From Canna indica (taxonomy: Eukaryota; Streptophyta; Magnoliopsida; Zingiberales; Cannaceae): a stretch of 64,000 nt of DNA. Both the position numbers and the translations under genes were made by a program. Shown here one piece after another: positions 31,465-42,836 of this stretch (position 1 is its first letter; the number at the start of each line of letters is the position of its first letter). Location of the stretch: assembly GCA_034359265.1 (NCBI GenBank), contig CP136893.1:47689501-47753500 (forward strand), in the 5' to 3' direction. Below the pieces are notes generated by a model. It worked only from the letters and a program-made list of their open reading frames with translations. It was not told the origin of the DNA and did not search any database.

Positions 31465-32910
31465 TGTTTGCACATGAGTTTTTATTGTTTTTTTCCTTCG
31501 TTCGCTTATTTGGGGCTGTTCTGGCCAAAATTTCCTAGGTTATTAGGGATGTTTGAGTTCTGGTTTATGTGGTTTTATTTTGCATTCGATCGAGGTGTTG
31601 TAGGTCGAGTTCTCGGTAGATTCGTGCTGAAATTTTCAGATAGGTTTATAGGTTGTTTTGACCGAGTTTTCGGTGGTGTTCATGGCTAATTAGATTCTAG
31701 TTTTCTGCGGTTTATCTTGTGTTTGATCTCTATGTTTAAAGGTTGAGTCCTCAATGATTCATTCTGAATTTTGTGGCTTGCGGAAGGGTGTTGCCATGGC
31801 CGGTTTAGTGCAGAAATGTAGTTGAAATTTCTTTGATTTTTACATGGATTTTTGTTATCTTTTTTGTACGATGGTTGGAGGTCGTGAATGGCCAATTTCC
31901 TCGAAATTAACATGTTGGAATGTACCCTCTTAGGGGCAGCTGCTCGGCCTTGGTTGGGTGTGATTGGACAGCCCGCCAAGTGCTCGATTATATGCCCCAA
32001 CTAGGGAATACATGCTGGAATTTTGTACTTTGTGGTCGTTTCCGGTGAAAGCTTAAATCTAAAATTGTGTATGCCTAGTGTGATATTGTTCGGCGTTTAG
32101 CTTATTGGATAGCACCTGGGAGAGGTATGATATGGGATATGCACTTAGTTGAACACGAGGTGTTCGGTGAAATGCCTCGAAGCTTGTGCTTGTGCTTGAT
32201 GGCATTGGGCCGTGAAGCACGTTAGAGAACCATGCTTACGCCCGACCCGGAGGTATGGCTTTTGGGTCAGGAAGCTCGTCAAAGAGCCTTACGGACGATC
32301 GACCCGGAGTGGCATTGGTTTGAGAGATATTCCCAACCAAAGTGGGCAACGAGGTTAGAGGGTCTTCTTAGATTGTGAGGCCCCGAGACGGGAAGCTTGC
32401 TAGAGGGCCTTCCAAACGACCAACCTGTATGTAAAGTGCTTGATATGCTATACTTGTTGTCGGTTTACTGGTATGTTGCATGAGAAATGAATGCTCATTT
32501 GTTGGTTATGCTTTTCGATTATTGTATACTATGCTATATTGCATAGCGGGTGCTTGGCTTGAGTCGCTCACTTAGTTCTGAGAACTCATGCCCTCTCTTT
32601 TGTGTGTATGCAGGATTTGAGAAGAGGTACGCAGGTACTTGGAGTTGTACTGCTGGAGATGCAAGCTAGACGAGTCGTTCCCGTATCATTGTCGTAGGGT
32701 GGTCGTGAGTCATGTAGTAGCACACTATGTATAAACTCCATGAGAGTTTTCTTTATCTTTCACGTTGTTGTCTTGAGTACTCATGTAGTTGGCATATTTG
32801 GATTTATATAAACTACATCCTTCAATTATGTCGAGCATGGTATGTGTTGGGCTTCGGGGTACAGATAGTATTCTCGGCCAGTCAAACGGCCTAAGGTTTG
32901 GGGTGTGATA
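31465..32910 (+). mobile_element. Truncated gypsy LTR, third family
   Basis: Ends GGTTTGGGGTGTGATA followed by a primer site, so it is the 3' portion of a plus-oriented 5' LTR; its start is missing at the TekA boundary. It contains hairpin modules near 32206-32252 and 32263-32305 resembling those of TekB (AAGC...GTTAGAGAACC type cores between complementary arms). No coding sequence. Confidence 0.75.
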
Positions 32911-32913
32911 AAG

Positions 32914-32925
32914 TGGTATCAGGGC
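32914..32925 (+). promoter_or_regulatory. Primer-binding site of the truncated gypsy element
   Basis: TGGTATCAGGGC, three bases after the LTR end; one change from the Met-tRNA complementary site. Confidence 0.8.
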
Positions 32926-33049
32926 TTGGTATTTGCAAAGAATGGCTCAATTAAAGCTTAGATGGTTCAAGGGATGTCTCAATAGGTTCAACAACAACAT
33001 AGGGAAGCTTAGAATGTCTTTAAATAGGCAGAACAATGAATGGGGCTCG
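32926..33049 (+). mobile_element. Short internal remnant of the third gypsy element
   Basis: About 120 bp between the primer site and the next LTR, rich in caa/agg (Gln-like codons), resembling a degraded gag leader. No reliable frame. Confidence 0.5.
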
Positions 33050-34496
33050 TGAAAGGAATAGTGCCCTTGAGCCAATCACATGTTGATGTGTTTGAGGACT
33101 ATTCAAGGGTAGTCATAACATGTTGCTAGACGTCAATATTGACTTGTGAGTGGAGTCTTTCACGACCACACTAAAGGGGTTTAGTGGACATTCGTAAGAT
33201 TCGAATAGAAGTCATTCCATCAGATCCGACTCTCCGGTATGCACAACTCACTACTAGCTTAGTGTGGGGCGCAATGGGTCAAATAGAACAAGCTAACCTC
33301 GTAACGGACCTTATGAGATAAAGTCTGAATGCGGCCCTATATGTCTACTAGCATGGACATGCTGCAACTCGATCACGTATCTCATTTACGGACATGACAG
33401 GAAAGTTATTTTCTATAGGAACGAATGCACGAGGAAGGAGTTCCTCGGTAACCCTAATTTGTAGGGAATTCCTAAATTGTAGGGATTTGCACATGATAAT
33501 ATTTCATGTAGTTGATTAAATTTAATTATGAATTAATTATTTAATTAACTACTCGATTGGGAATATATTTAATTATGAATTAAATATAATTTGATTTTGA
33601 ATCAAATATACATGGTGGGAAAATTAGTTTCTAACCATGAGCCTAACCGATAAATTTGGAATTAATTTATTTGGATAAATCCTAATTAATAAGACTTTGA
33701 TTTATGGAGATAAATCATAGAATTAATAGATATATGATTTATGAGGATAAATCATAATTCTATTACTTAATGAGAAATTGAATTATTTAGATAAACCTCT
33801 TTCCTATTATTTACGTGATTGGTTTATAGGCTCTTAATTTATGGAGATAAATTAAAGTTTATATTTTAATAGATTTAATTAATTTCGAATTAATTATGAA
33901 GCCATTAAAATATAAATTATTTTTGAGGCAAACCCCGGAATTTAGAATTCTGAGGACAGAGTTTTTAGGGGAGCCGGATCTACTTTTGTGGCCGCCCCCC
34001 TCTCTATAAATTGTGGCCGAACACTCCATAGGAGGATTGGTTAATTAGTTCTTCATTTTCTTGGAGAAGATTAAGAACTTGATTGTTTAGAGGCTTCTTG
34101 AAGAGAAATGCTCCATAGAACTCCTCTCCATTGGTGGCCGGCCATCTACATCCTCCTTCCCCGATATTCGCAAAGCCAAATTGAAGGTGTTCTATTCTTG
34201 GGTGTGCCACAATCTTCATCTTCTTGAAGGACTCCAAGAGGACAACGAGGTATTCCTTCATCTTCTCTTTCATTCTGGTGTTTTCTCATCCTCTCTCCTC
34301 TCCTTCCCTCTTTGGTGCCTGGTTCTTGGTGGAAGGGCCGGCCTTGCCTTGGTGGATTCCGAGATTGAGAAAGCTTCTCCGCTGAGTCACAAAGAGCTGC
34401 GGTGTTTGCTGCCCCTATTGTTGCGAGGTGCATGGTGTGGACTATCATTGGAGGACGAACACGTGCGCGTCTCAAGACAGGGGTAGTGAAAGGAAT
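33050..34496 (+). mobile_element. CopK-family LTR with a large internal deletion
   Basis: Starts TGAAAGGAATAGTGCCC and ends ..CTCAAGACAGGGGTAG, where a second LTR of the same family begins. At 33112 the sequence jumps from the region equal to 62899 to that equal to 63731, a deletion of about 830 bp between short ggta repeats. The last ~250 bp of the LTR (present at 48570-48752) are absent here, as expected if CopK inserted into this LTR and its remainder lies beyond the window. Confidence 0.82.
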
Positions 34497-35164
34497 AATG
34501 CCCTTGAGCCAATCACATGTCGATGTGTTCATGGACTATTCGAGGGTAATCAACTTTATGAGGCAACTTTTCATCATATGTTGAATCTTTATTTATAAAG
34601 ATTATGATAAACCCCAAGAATTTAGGCAAATAATTCTAAGGCCATGATGAGATCATGCCAGTGAGACTTGGAATGCAGATGCCCATGTTCTAAATGTTCC
34701 TAGTCATATGATCACCGATTAGGGGATTGGTGATTCCGAATAGACTAGTGCACTTGGTATATGACCTATATGATAGGGGTAGCTGATCTCACAGTTACCT
34801 ATGAGCCACCTTTAATGTACAAGTGTAGGTTCTTATTAGTGAATGAGTTCAATGAACGGACCTACACGAGGAACACAAAATGGAATCCTTACATGAGTGT
34901 CAATAGGATGTTGTTCGGGTGATAGTAGGTACAAGCAATCCTAGGACTTGAGGTTGTCATGGTTACCTTATGAGTGACAAGCCATTGCTTTGGTTCTATC
35001 CCTACGTGGCCTTCAGCGTCATGTGTTGGGTATTACTGGGCATGGGGAAGCATTCATGGAGCTAGGTGAGCAACCAACATAGTATCGGTTACTCCTAGTA
35101 AGAGGAGATAATGTCCTATATGTCCTTGCAAGGGTTGACTTCGTAATCTTTGGCCAGAGTAGAC

Positions 35165-35694
35165 TAGGGGTGGCAATTTTATCCGCATCCGCTAACTAAA
35201 AACCGCATCCGCACCGTATCCGATCCATATCCGCAAGTAAAACTGGATATGGATACAGATACGGATTTAGAAAACTTATATCTGCGCGGATATGGTGCGG
35301 ATACGGATATGACTGTGGATCCGCACCGTATCCGCACCGCCCATCCGCGTCTCTGAATTACTATTTTGCCCATATAAGTTATTAATATATATAAGAGCTC
35401 TATGGTAATTTCATGTCAAGATGAATTTTGAAGTATATTATATATTTATTTTGGATCAATGAATTGGTAATTTATTGATTTTTTAAATTAAATATATTAT
35501 TTTAATATATTTTTATTAAATACGTTGCGGATACGAATGTGGTGCAGATATCCGTATTTGAAGCGGTGCGGATATGGATATCCATATTCACATCCGTAGC
35601 GGATACGGTGCAGATACGGATGGGCGGATATGGGGTGCGGTGCGGATACGAATAATCCAGTATCCACACCGTATCCGATCCGTTGCCAGCCCTA
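35165..35694. mobile_element. hAT-type non-autonomous DNA element
   Basis: 530 bp with 12-bp terminal inverted repeats (TAGGGGTGGCAA and its complement, one mismatch) and an exact 8-bp duplication gagtagac (35157-35164, 35695-35702). The 3' LTR of CopK near 63515 shows the empty site. The TA(G)GGG start and 8-bp duplication are hAT hallmarks. No transposase. Both ends are packed with GCGGATACGG / CCGTATCCGC repeats in opposite orientations, so the element could fold on itself. Confidence 0.9.
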
Positions 35695-36846
35695 GAGTAG
35701 ACGTGAAAGTTAGGAAGATGTTTGTGACGTTTCATTATTGAGACGACATCTTGGTGGGTGGAATATATATGAACCGGTATTAGGGTTTGACACTTCTTCG
35801 TACCCTCGCCATTTCGGGACATTGTAACCGAGGGATTTAGTTGCACGACAACTAATCACCGAAGGACGTTCGATCCCTGTAGATTGAACCTCACACTATA
35901 CGGGTATTCATGACACATTGCTAGACGTCAATCGTGACTTATGAGTGGAGTCTCTCACGACCACACTAAAGGGGTTTAGTGGAGGGTCGTAAGATTTGAA
36001 TAGAAATCGTTCTACCGAATCTGACTTTTCGTTATGCACAACTCACTACTGACTTAATGTGGGGCCCAATGGGTCACACACAACTGGCTAACCTCGTAAC
36101 GGGCTTTATGAGATAGAGTCCGAATACGGCCCTATACGTCTATTAGCATGGACATGCTGCAACTCGATAACAAATCTTGTTTACGAACATAATAGGAAAT
36201 GTATTTCCTATAGGAACGAATGCGCGAGGAAGGAGTTCCTAGGTAACCGTAATTTGTAGGGCATCCCTAAATAGTTGGAATCGACACATAATAAAATTTT
36301 ATGTGGTTGATTAAATTTAATTATGAATTAAATATTTAATTAACCACTTGACGGGATTGTATTTAATTATGAATTAAATATAATTTGATTTTGAATCAAA
36401 TATACATGGTGGGAAAATTAGTTTCTAACCATGAGCCTAACCAATTAATTATGAATTAATTTATTTGGATAAATCCTAATTAATAGTATATGATTTTTGA
36501 GAATAAATCATAATTCTATTAATTAATAGGAATTTAATTTATTTAGATAATTATTATTTCTATTTGATAGGAATTTAATTAGTTTAGATAAATCATATTT
36601 CATTTAGATAAACCTCTTTCCAATTGTTGAGGATATTGGTTTATTTAGATAATTAAGATTCCTATTGATACACTCTTAATTTATGGAGATAAATTAAAGT
36701 TTATATTTAATTGGATTTAATTAATTTCGAATTAATTTGAAACAATTAAATATGTAAAAAAATTTGGAGGCAAACTCCGGAATTTTGAATTACGGGGAGA
36801 GTTTTTTAAGGGGGGCAGGTCTACGCTTGTAGCCGCCCATGCTCCC

Positions 36847-36853
36847 TATAAAT
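36847..36853 (+). promoter_or_regulatory. TATA-like box of CopK LTR
   Basis: TATAAAT in the context CTCCCTATAAATTAGTGGCC, repeated as CTCTATAAATTGTGGCC near 34003 in the deleted LTR. Confidence 0.5.
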
Positions 36854-37784
36854 TAGTGGCCGAACCTCCTTCAAGAGTGATGAAGAACTTGATTTTTGAG
36901 AGGGTTCTTGAGTGAAAAAGTTCCAAAAAATCCCTCCTCCTCTCCCCTGGTGGTCGGCCATCTTCTTCCTCCTTCCCCGGGCTATTGTGAAGCCGAATTG
37001 AAGGTGTCTGTCACTTGGGTGTGCCGCCTACTTCATCTTCTTGGAGAAGTCCTAGAAGGACAACGATGTATTCTTTTATTTACCCTCTCTTTCCGTGGTT
37101 TTCTCATCCCCTCTTCATCCCTTTTGTTGGCTTAAGGTTTTCAACCTTAGTTTTAATCTCGATTTTGATGATAACAAACATGGAACTAATGTTTCATTGA
37201 GAAGTCTTTTAGGTTCCATGTCGGTTAGCACACGACTTCCTCGATCGGAAATATCGAAGAAATCGGGAAATCGGAAGGACGTTGGTCGACGCGCTTGGAT
37301 TCGTTGGGAAGATAGAGTCTAGGTTTAGGGTGTCTAGTTTATGTTGTAAATCCTCATGATGATGCAACCCAAAAACCATCTCCGAATCCCAAAACCTAAA
37401 AACCTGGAAACCGCCTTGAAACTCACTAAGCCTAGGGAGCTCCTTGGAGGGCTATATGACGTAGATATTTTCCTAACATAAAAAATGGCGGTAATTATTC
37501 CTTGGGTTAAAACTAGATAACGAGGTATTTTTAAGGATTTTTTGGAAGCCTTTAGCCTACCCACATTTGACCCAAGAATTTAGGAAATTTCCGTTTTCCA
37601 AAATTTGTACTAGACCCCAAAAACTAGATTTTGATTCTTAAGGATTTTGATTTTTTAGATATTTTTATTGAATCCAAATGGGGGGTAATCCTTCTATAAC
37701 ATTTATGTTTTAAAGTTTTTACTTAAAGTTAATAAATGTTATATAAGTAAACTTAGCGAAGATGAAACCAGAAATCTGCCATGC

Positions 37785-38020
37785 CCAGGTTCAGTCGACC
37801 GACTGAAGAAGAAGGCATTTCGGTCGACCTATCGGTCAATCGAACGATCCAGAATTTAGCAGTAGCCAATTCGGTTGAATGGTCGGTTGATCGAAGTTGG
37901 TAGAAAATTGGCAGTAGCTAATTCGGTCGATCGGTCGATCGATCGAACTACACCCAAAAGTAGTAGAATGATGCGATCGTTTGGGCGGTTGATCCGTCGG
38001 TCGACCGGCTTGCGACCGAA
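37785..38020. repeat. GGTCGACC palindrome array (TRG1 5' LTR)
   Basis: Repeated GTCGACCGAC, GGTCGATCGATCGA and related units between short linkers such as aatttggcagtagc. The TATA box lies about 55 bp downstream. Confidence 0.8.
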
Positions 38021-38073
38021 CGACGGAAATGGCTAGTTTTCCTTCCGTTGATGAGCCATTTCTTGTGGAGGGT

Positions 38074-38081
38074 TATAAATA
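38074..38081 (+). promoter_or_regulatory. TATA box of TRG1 5' LTR
   Basis: TATAAATA in GGGTTATAAATACCC, identical in the 3' LTR (47658-47665) and in TRG2 (52889-52896). Confidence 0.65.
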
Positions 38082-39084
38082 CCCGTCCCAATCTTATTTG
38101 CAGCCTTCTAATGATGCTTCTAAGACTCAAAGAGCCACTCATTGCATCTCTACAAGAATTCTTGAGCCATCTTTGCGAAGAGCCCTAGTTTTGATCTCAA
38201 CTTGTTGATTTAGGCTTGAAGCTTCATAGATTCATCTTCTCAGGGCATCAAGAGGACTAGGGAGTTTCTTTTGGGGCTAAGTACTTGTTTTTTGATTTAT
38301 TGCTCCAATTGTTATTGTATTTTGTTCTTTATTTTGATTGTATATCAACTTGTGTAACCTAGAGTGCTAGTTTGATTGAGTTGGTGGTTGCCTTGGTGTT
38401 AAGGCTTAAATCCACCGTTGTAAACTTAGTTTAGTAGGATTAGTTGAGTTGTCCCTTTGGTTGATGTGAGAGAGTGCTCTCGGTAGGAAGGCGGAATACT
38501 TTCGGGTGTGAAAGTGCCTTCAGTTTGAGAGCGGAGACTTTCCGGTGTAAAGTCTTCTTTGTAAGGGAAACGATATAATCTAGTAAAGCTAAGTTTGGAA
38601 ATCCTAAGCCCCCTTGCTTAGGTAGTGGAGTAGGCATTGGGGCCGAACCACTATAAATACTTGTGTTAGCATTGATATTCTGTTTGTGTTTATTGCTTCA
38701 TATTTATTGCTTCCGCTTGTTATTAATATCCTGTTTTGCCTAAGTTGTTCGCTTTAGGTTTTCAACCTTAGCCTTAATCTCGGTTCTGATGGTTTTGATG
38801 ATAATAGATATGGGACTAATGATTTCATTGAGAATATATTTCAGGTTCCATATCAATTAGCATTCGATGTCCTCGATCGAATATATCGAAAGAAATCGGG
38901 AAATTAGAAGGACATTGATCGTTGCGCTTGGGTTTGTCGCTGAAATCTCTCAAAGATCATCGTGTGCGACAAAGACGTATTGGACGAGCTCAAGGATCAC
39001 ATGAAGGCTCTCCAAGTTGATGTGCATTGAAAGCCGAAACCCGAAAACAAAGCGCGGAAGAAAAAGGCTGAAGAAATCAATCTC

Positions 39085-39470
39085 AGCCTAGGTTCGATCG
39101 ACCTGGCGGTCGACCGACTATAGGTAAAAAGGGGCAGTAGACATTCGATCGACCCGTCGGTCGACCGAACATAAGGAAGAAAGAGCAGCAGAGCTATTTT
39201 GCTCGACCGAGCGGTCGACCGATAGAAGGCCAAAATGGGCAGTAGTTCGGGCCGTCGACCGACCTACGTTTGCTGAAGTCGCGATATCGCGTCGGTCGAC
39301 CGACCTGCATTTGCTGAAGTCGCAAGATCGCGTCGGTCGACCGACGGGTCGACCGAAGGTCAGGATCACGATTCTTGCGTCTGGGCGGTCGACCAACTAG
39401 AGAGTAGTATAAGCATTCAAAGGACCGGTCGACATGTCGGTCAATCGACTATTCGATCGGTGGCCTATAA
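39085..39470. repeat. GGTCGACC palindrome array (nested solo LTR)
   Basis: The longest array: GTCGGTCGACCGAC, CGGTCGACCGA and similar 10-14-bp palindromes occur about ten times, plus CGCGATATCGCG (about 39288). Two near-copies of a 40-bp unit (tttgctgaagtcgc..) show tandem growth. TATA at 39514 follows by about 45 bp. Confidence 0.82.
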
Positions 39471-39513
39471 TCGATAGTTTTCTATCCATTGAACAGCCGT
39501 TTCTTCGCGACAG

Positions 39514-39521
39514 TATAAATA
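39514..39521 (+). promoter_or_regulatory. TATA box of nested solo LTR
   Basis: TATAAATA in CAGTATAAATACACCC, just downstream of the palindrome array. Confidence 0.6.
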
Positions 39522-40387
39522 CACCCTTATATACTTCATTTAATCTTCTTCCTTCACTCCTATAGATTTTTTGAGCCATTAAAAGGAAGATTTGAGCCTT
39601 CCAAAAGATTGATTGAAGCGCGCCCTGTTCTTCATCGAGTTCTTCTTCAAGCACTGTCTGCTTCCTCAACTCCGCATTTAATTCAAGCTCAACGACATGG
39701 CCGAGTTGGAGGTTTTAAGACTAGGAAAAGAGTAGATAATTTTGTTTTACTTAAAGTTCTTTTCCCTTGTAATTTTAACAGTTATTCGAAACTATTTTTT
39801 GATTTGGGTTTGTGTGAAGACCTAGGCTGTTAGGTCTTGTTGTGTACAAGTGGTTACCTAGTGTTAGGTGTAAAGCCACTTTTGTAAAACATAGTTGTTA
39901 CTAGGATTTTTTTAGTTGTCCCTTAGGGTTGAGGTGGAAGAGGACTCTCGATAAGAAGGCGGTGACTTCCGGGTGTGGAAGTGCCTTAGATCGATAGTGC
40001 GTGTCTTCGGTGAAAAGTCCTCGTGTGTAAGGGAAACGTAAATTAATCTAGTAAAACTAGTTTGGAAATCCTAAGCAGGGTGCTTAGGTAGTGGAGTAGG
40101 CATTGGGGTCGAACCACTATAAATTACTGTGTTCGATTGATTGATTGCTTCGATTGCTTAATCATTTATCGCTTCCACATCCAATCGTTAAATTGCATAT
40201 TGCCTAAACGATTTAAGTAAATGATTAAAAGTGGATTTATGCTAATTATTTAGTAAACACACTATTCACCCCCCCCTCTAGTGTCGCCATTACGCAAACA
40301 TAAGTAACTTAAAACCAGATTTAGGTGATAAGATTTAGTTAACATACTATTCACCTCCCCTCTAGTGTGACCATTTCACCCAAAAAT

Positions 40388-40399
40388 TGGTATCAGAGC
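40388..40399 (+). promoter_or_regulatory. TRG1 primer-binding site
   Basis: TGGTATCAGAGC, an exact match to the canonical plant Met-tRNA complementary site, two bases after the LTR. Confidence 0.9.
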
Positions 40400-40415
40400 A
40401 GGTCGTAGATTGAGA

Positions 40416-41900
40416 TTTCACCATCTCGTCTACATCTAGTATACTTCCTAGGTTCTAGAGAGTATAGCGTCTATACCTCCTAGGTTCTATGAGTCTAATT
40501 TTGGTATTTGAAAGAGTAGAATGTATACTTTCCTAAAGACTCAAGGTTTAGGTTTTTTTAACATGGTAAAAATTAAATATATTGAACCTAAGGAAGACAT
40601 GAATGCATGGACCCAAGAACAAATTGATATGTTTGAATTAAATGCTAAAGCTACAAATTGCATATTTTGTTCTTTGGAAAATAATGTATTTGGAAAGATC
40701 ATGCATTGTACTTCCGCATTCGATATTTGGGTTACCTTATACATGTTGTATAGTTATGCAAAAACCGAAGAGTTCAATACGTTTGATGAGGGGAGTGATG
40801 ACAATTGTCATCTACCAAATACTAATATGGTTTTTGAAGCCCATAGTGCCTCTAGTCATAGGAGCACTAAAAATCGGAAAAGAAAGGTGATTTGCCATGT
40901 GTGTAAAGAAAAAGGGCATGTGAAGAAGAATTGCCCTACCATGAAAAACAAGGCAAAGAGGAGGTCAAATGCTCCCACATCATCCTACTGAAGTGAAGCA
41001 TCCTCTTTTCATGACTATGAAACCACTTCAAAAGTTTGCTTCATAGATGCTAATGATGAGGTATACTTTTCTCATTCTAGTCATGCTAATGCTAATGCTA
41101 ATGCTAGTTCTACTAGTTCTCTCAACATATCATATAATGAGTTAGTAGATGAATACAAGAAAATGTATGCCTTGCTTGTTAAAAAGGATAACGAAAATAT
41201 AAGATTGAAGAAAGATAATATAAGGATTAACTCTCATGTGGATGAGTTAAAATTAGAAAATGAGAAAATGAAATCTAGTTCTTTTAATTCTTCCCTTGAT
41301 AGGTTGAAACTTGAGCTTAAGGACTTAAAGCTTGAGAATGAAAATTTGAAACTTGTGAATTCAAAAATTATAAGTGAAAACAACAATTTGAAATCTCAAT
41401 CTAAGGCCTTATATCAATCTCTTAACTCATTGAAAATTGAGGTTGTATCTTTAAATAAGATAAATGAATTGAAAAATGTTTCATTTCTTAATAACACTAG
41501 AAATGCTTATGTAAAGAATGCAAATGTTCATCATTATTCTCATGCTATGCATTCTATCATTAGACCTCATGATCATAAGAATAGGAATGATGTTTCTAAG
41601 AATGCTCATACTCATCATGTTTCACATGACAATCATTCTAATAATAAATCTCATGTCCATAGCAAAAACAAAAAGGAATTTAATGGACATTGCTTTTGTT
41701 GTGGTACATATGATCATGCAATCTATGATTGTGCATTTAAGAATAATCCAAGTGTTGCTAAGACACTTTGGATACCTAGGCCAACTCACCCCCAAGGACC
41801 CAAAGCTATTTGGGTATGGATATTGGCATCTAAGGTATCATCTCTTTTACTTTATTTGAATTCATTTAAGTTGGAGTTTTATGATACTCGATTGATTTGA
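40416..41900 (+). pseudogene. TRG1 gag-like protein: capsid part, knuckle, coiled coil, His-rich segment, second knuckle
   Basis: The original ATG is lost (TRG2 keeps it as MALESVASSPRR); homology starts near 40470 and the first ATG is 40521. Order: capsid-like YTFLKTQGLGFFNMVKIKYI ... SAFDIWVTLYMLYSYAKTEE; knuckle 1 CHVCKEKGHVKKNC (about 40894-40935); a TGA at 40989; then in the same frame an (Ala-Asn) repeat, a coiled coil 41163-41470 (heptads of Leu/Ile/Lys/Glu/Asn), a His-rich segment (about 41524-41680) and knuckle 2 CFCCGTYDHAIYDC (about 41692-41733). It ends HPQGPKAIWV then an unrelated tail, at the place where Sireviruses go into protease. One internal stop only. Confidence 0.82.
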
Positions 41901-42836
41901 GTTGATCTTATCCACTCTTAATGCGATTTTATTAAAATGATTTTTGATTTTTGATTTCTGGTCTCTTCGGAGACCTATGTGTCCTGTAATGGGCCTAAGC
42001 GACCTTGCGATTCTAAATCGTAGGCTCATTGTGGCCTTTCGGTTTTCAACCAATAGTAAGGGTTGGAGATCATGTTTTCATATTTATTATTTTTGTGATC
42101 TCTTAAAATTCATTTTGATATGACATGATTTTATTTAAAACGAATTTCAAACTATTTAGCAAAGTTGGATTTTGAATGAAATATTTGATGCTTACTTTGC
42201 TATCTAGAATGATTAACTTGCTTGAAATAATTATGCCATTATGTTACCAATGATTTCCTCATGCAAATTAAATCTAAGGTTAAATTGAAGGCTAACTAGA
42301 ATGAAAAAGATTAGTTTGGCTAAATTTTCAAGTATAAGGTATAACTTCTATAAATTCAAAATCTTAGTGTTATACCTCAATGTTTAAGCTTAAATTATGT
42401 CTCTATACTCATGATTAGAATTGCATGTTAAACCCTTGAATTCTCATGAGAATGTAGAATTTTAGCACTTAGGCAAATTTCATTAAATGAAACTTGGTCT
42501 AGGTTGATACTAGAGACCTTCTTTTAAGTCCAAACTAGTTAAACATGCTTAGAGATCTTATTCTTCAAATATTTCATATCTTAAGATCTCTTTGATTCAT
42601 TTTGATATCATGATAACTCCTTTAAAATGAATCTCTACTATCTAGCATAGGTTAAGATTTTTAAATGAAACTTTGCATTAAACCCTTGCTATTTAGTAAG
42701 TTAGCTTGCTACTTGGTATATGATTTCATTATGATACTAATGAAGCCTACTTTCAAGTTGAGAAAGTGGTAAAATTTGGAAGGCTAAAGGAAAAAAGAAA
42801 GAATGTGGAAATTTTGTAATTTCTCAAGAAATGAGG
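41901..42836 (+). other. TRG1 non-coding interior, first part, with conserved C(UUCG)G hairpin
   Basis: No coding signal. The first ~140 bp (41940-42080) are strongly conserved with 57880-58015 of TRG2 and hold GGTCTC-TTCG-GAGACC (41960-41975), a 6-bp stem closed by an ultrastable UUCG tetraloop, and GGTTTTCAACC (42041-42051). The rest is A/T-rich and still alignable to TRG2 (58016-58770). Confidence 0.7.

Larger units (their letters stand above)
38746..40300 (+). mobile_element. Solo copia LTR nested in the TRG1 5' LTR
   Basis: 1,555 bp, TGTTCGCTTTAGG...CCATTACGCAAACA, flanked by exact taagt (38741-38745, 40301-40305). A related but distinct LTR subfamily (first 275 bp also seen at 16666-16941). 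It has its own palindrome array (39085-39470) and TATA box (39514-39521). No internal region. Confidence 0.92.
37125..40385 (+). mobile_element. TRG1 5' LTR
   Basis: LTR parts 37125-38745 and 40301-40385, interrupted by a solo LTR at 38746-40300. Starts TGTTGGCTTAAGG, ends TTTCACCCAAAA (CCCAACA in sister copies). TATA box 38074-38081 with the palindrome array directly upstream. Confidence 0.9.

Noticed and set aside
34146..34532. A 128-codon minus-strand frame with similar frames at 15588-15800 and 48377-48601
   Set aside because: It is repeated because it lies in the CopK-family LTR; indels between copies break the frame and no domain is recognisable.
35170..35690. Telomere- or satellite-like GGATACGGATAT repeats
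   Set aside because: They are enclosed by 12-bp inverted ends and an exact 8-bp duplication and belong to a hAT-type element.
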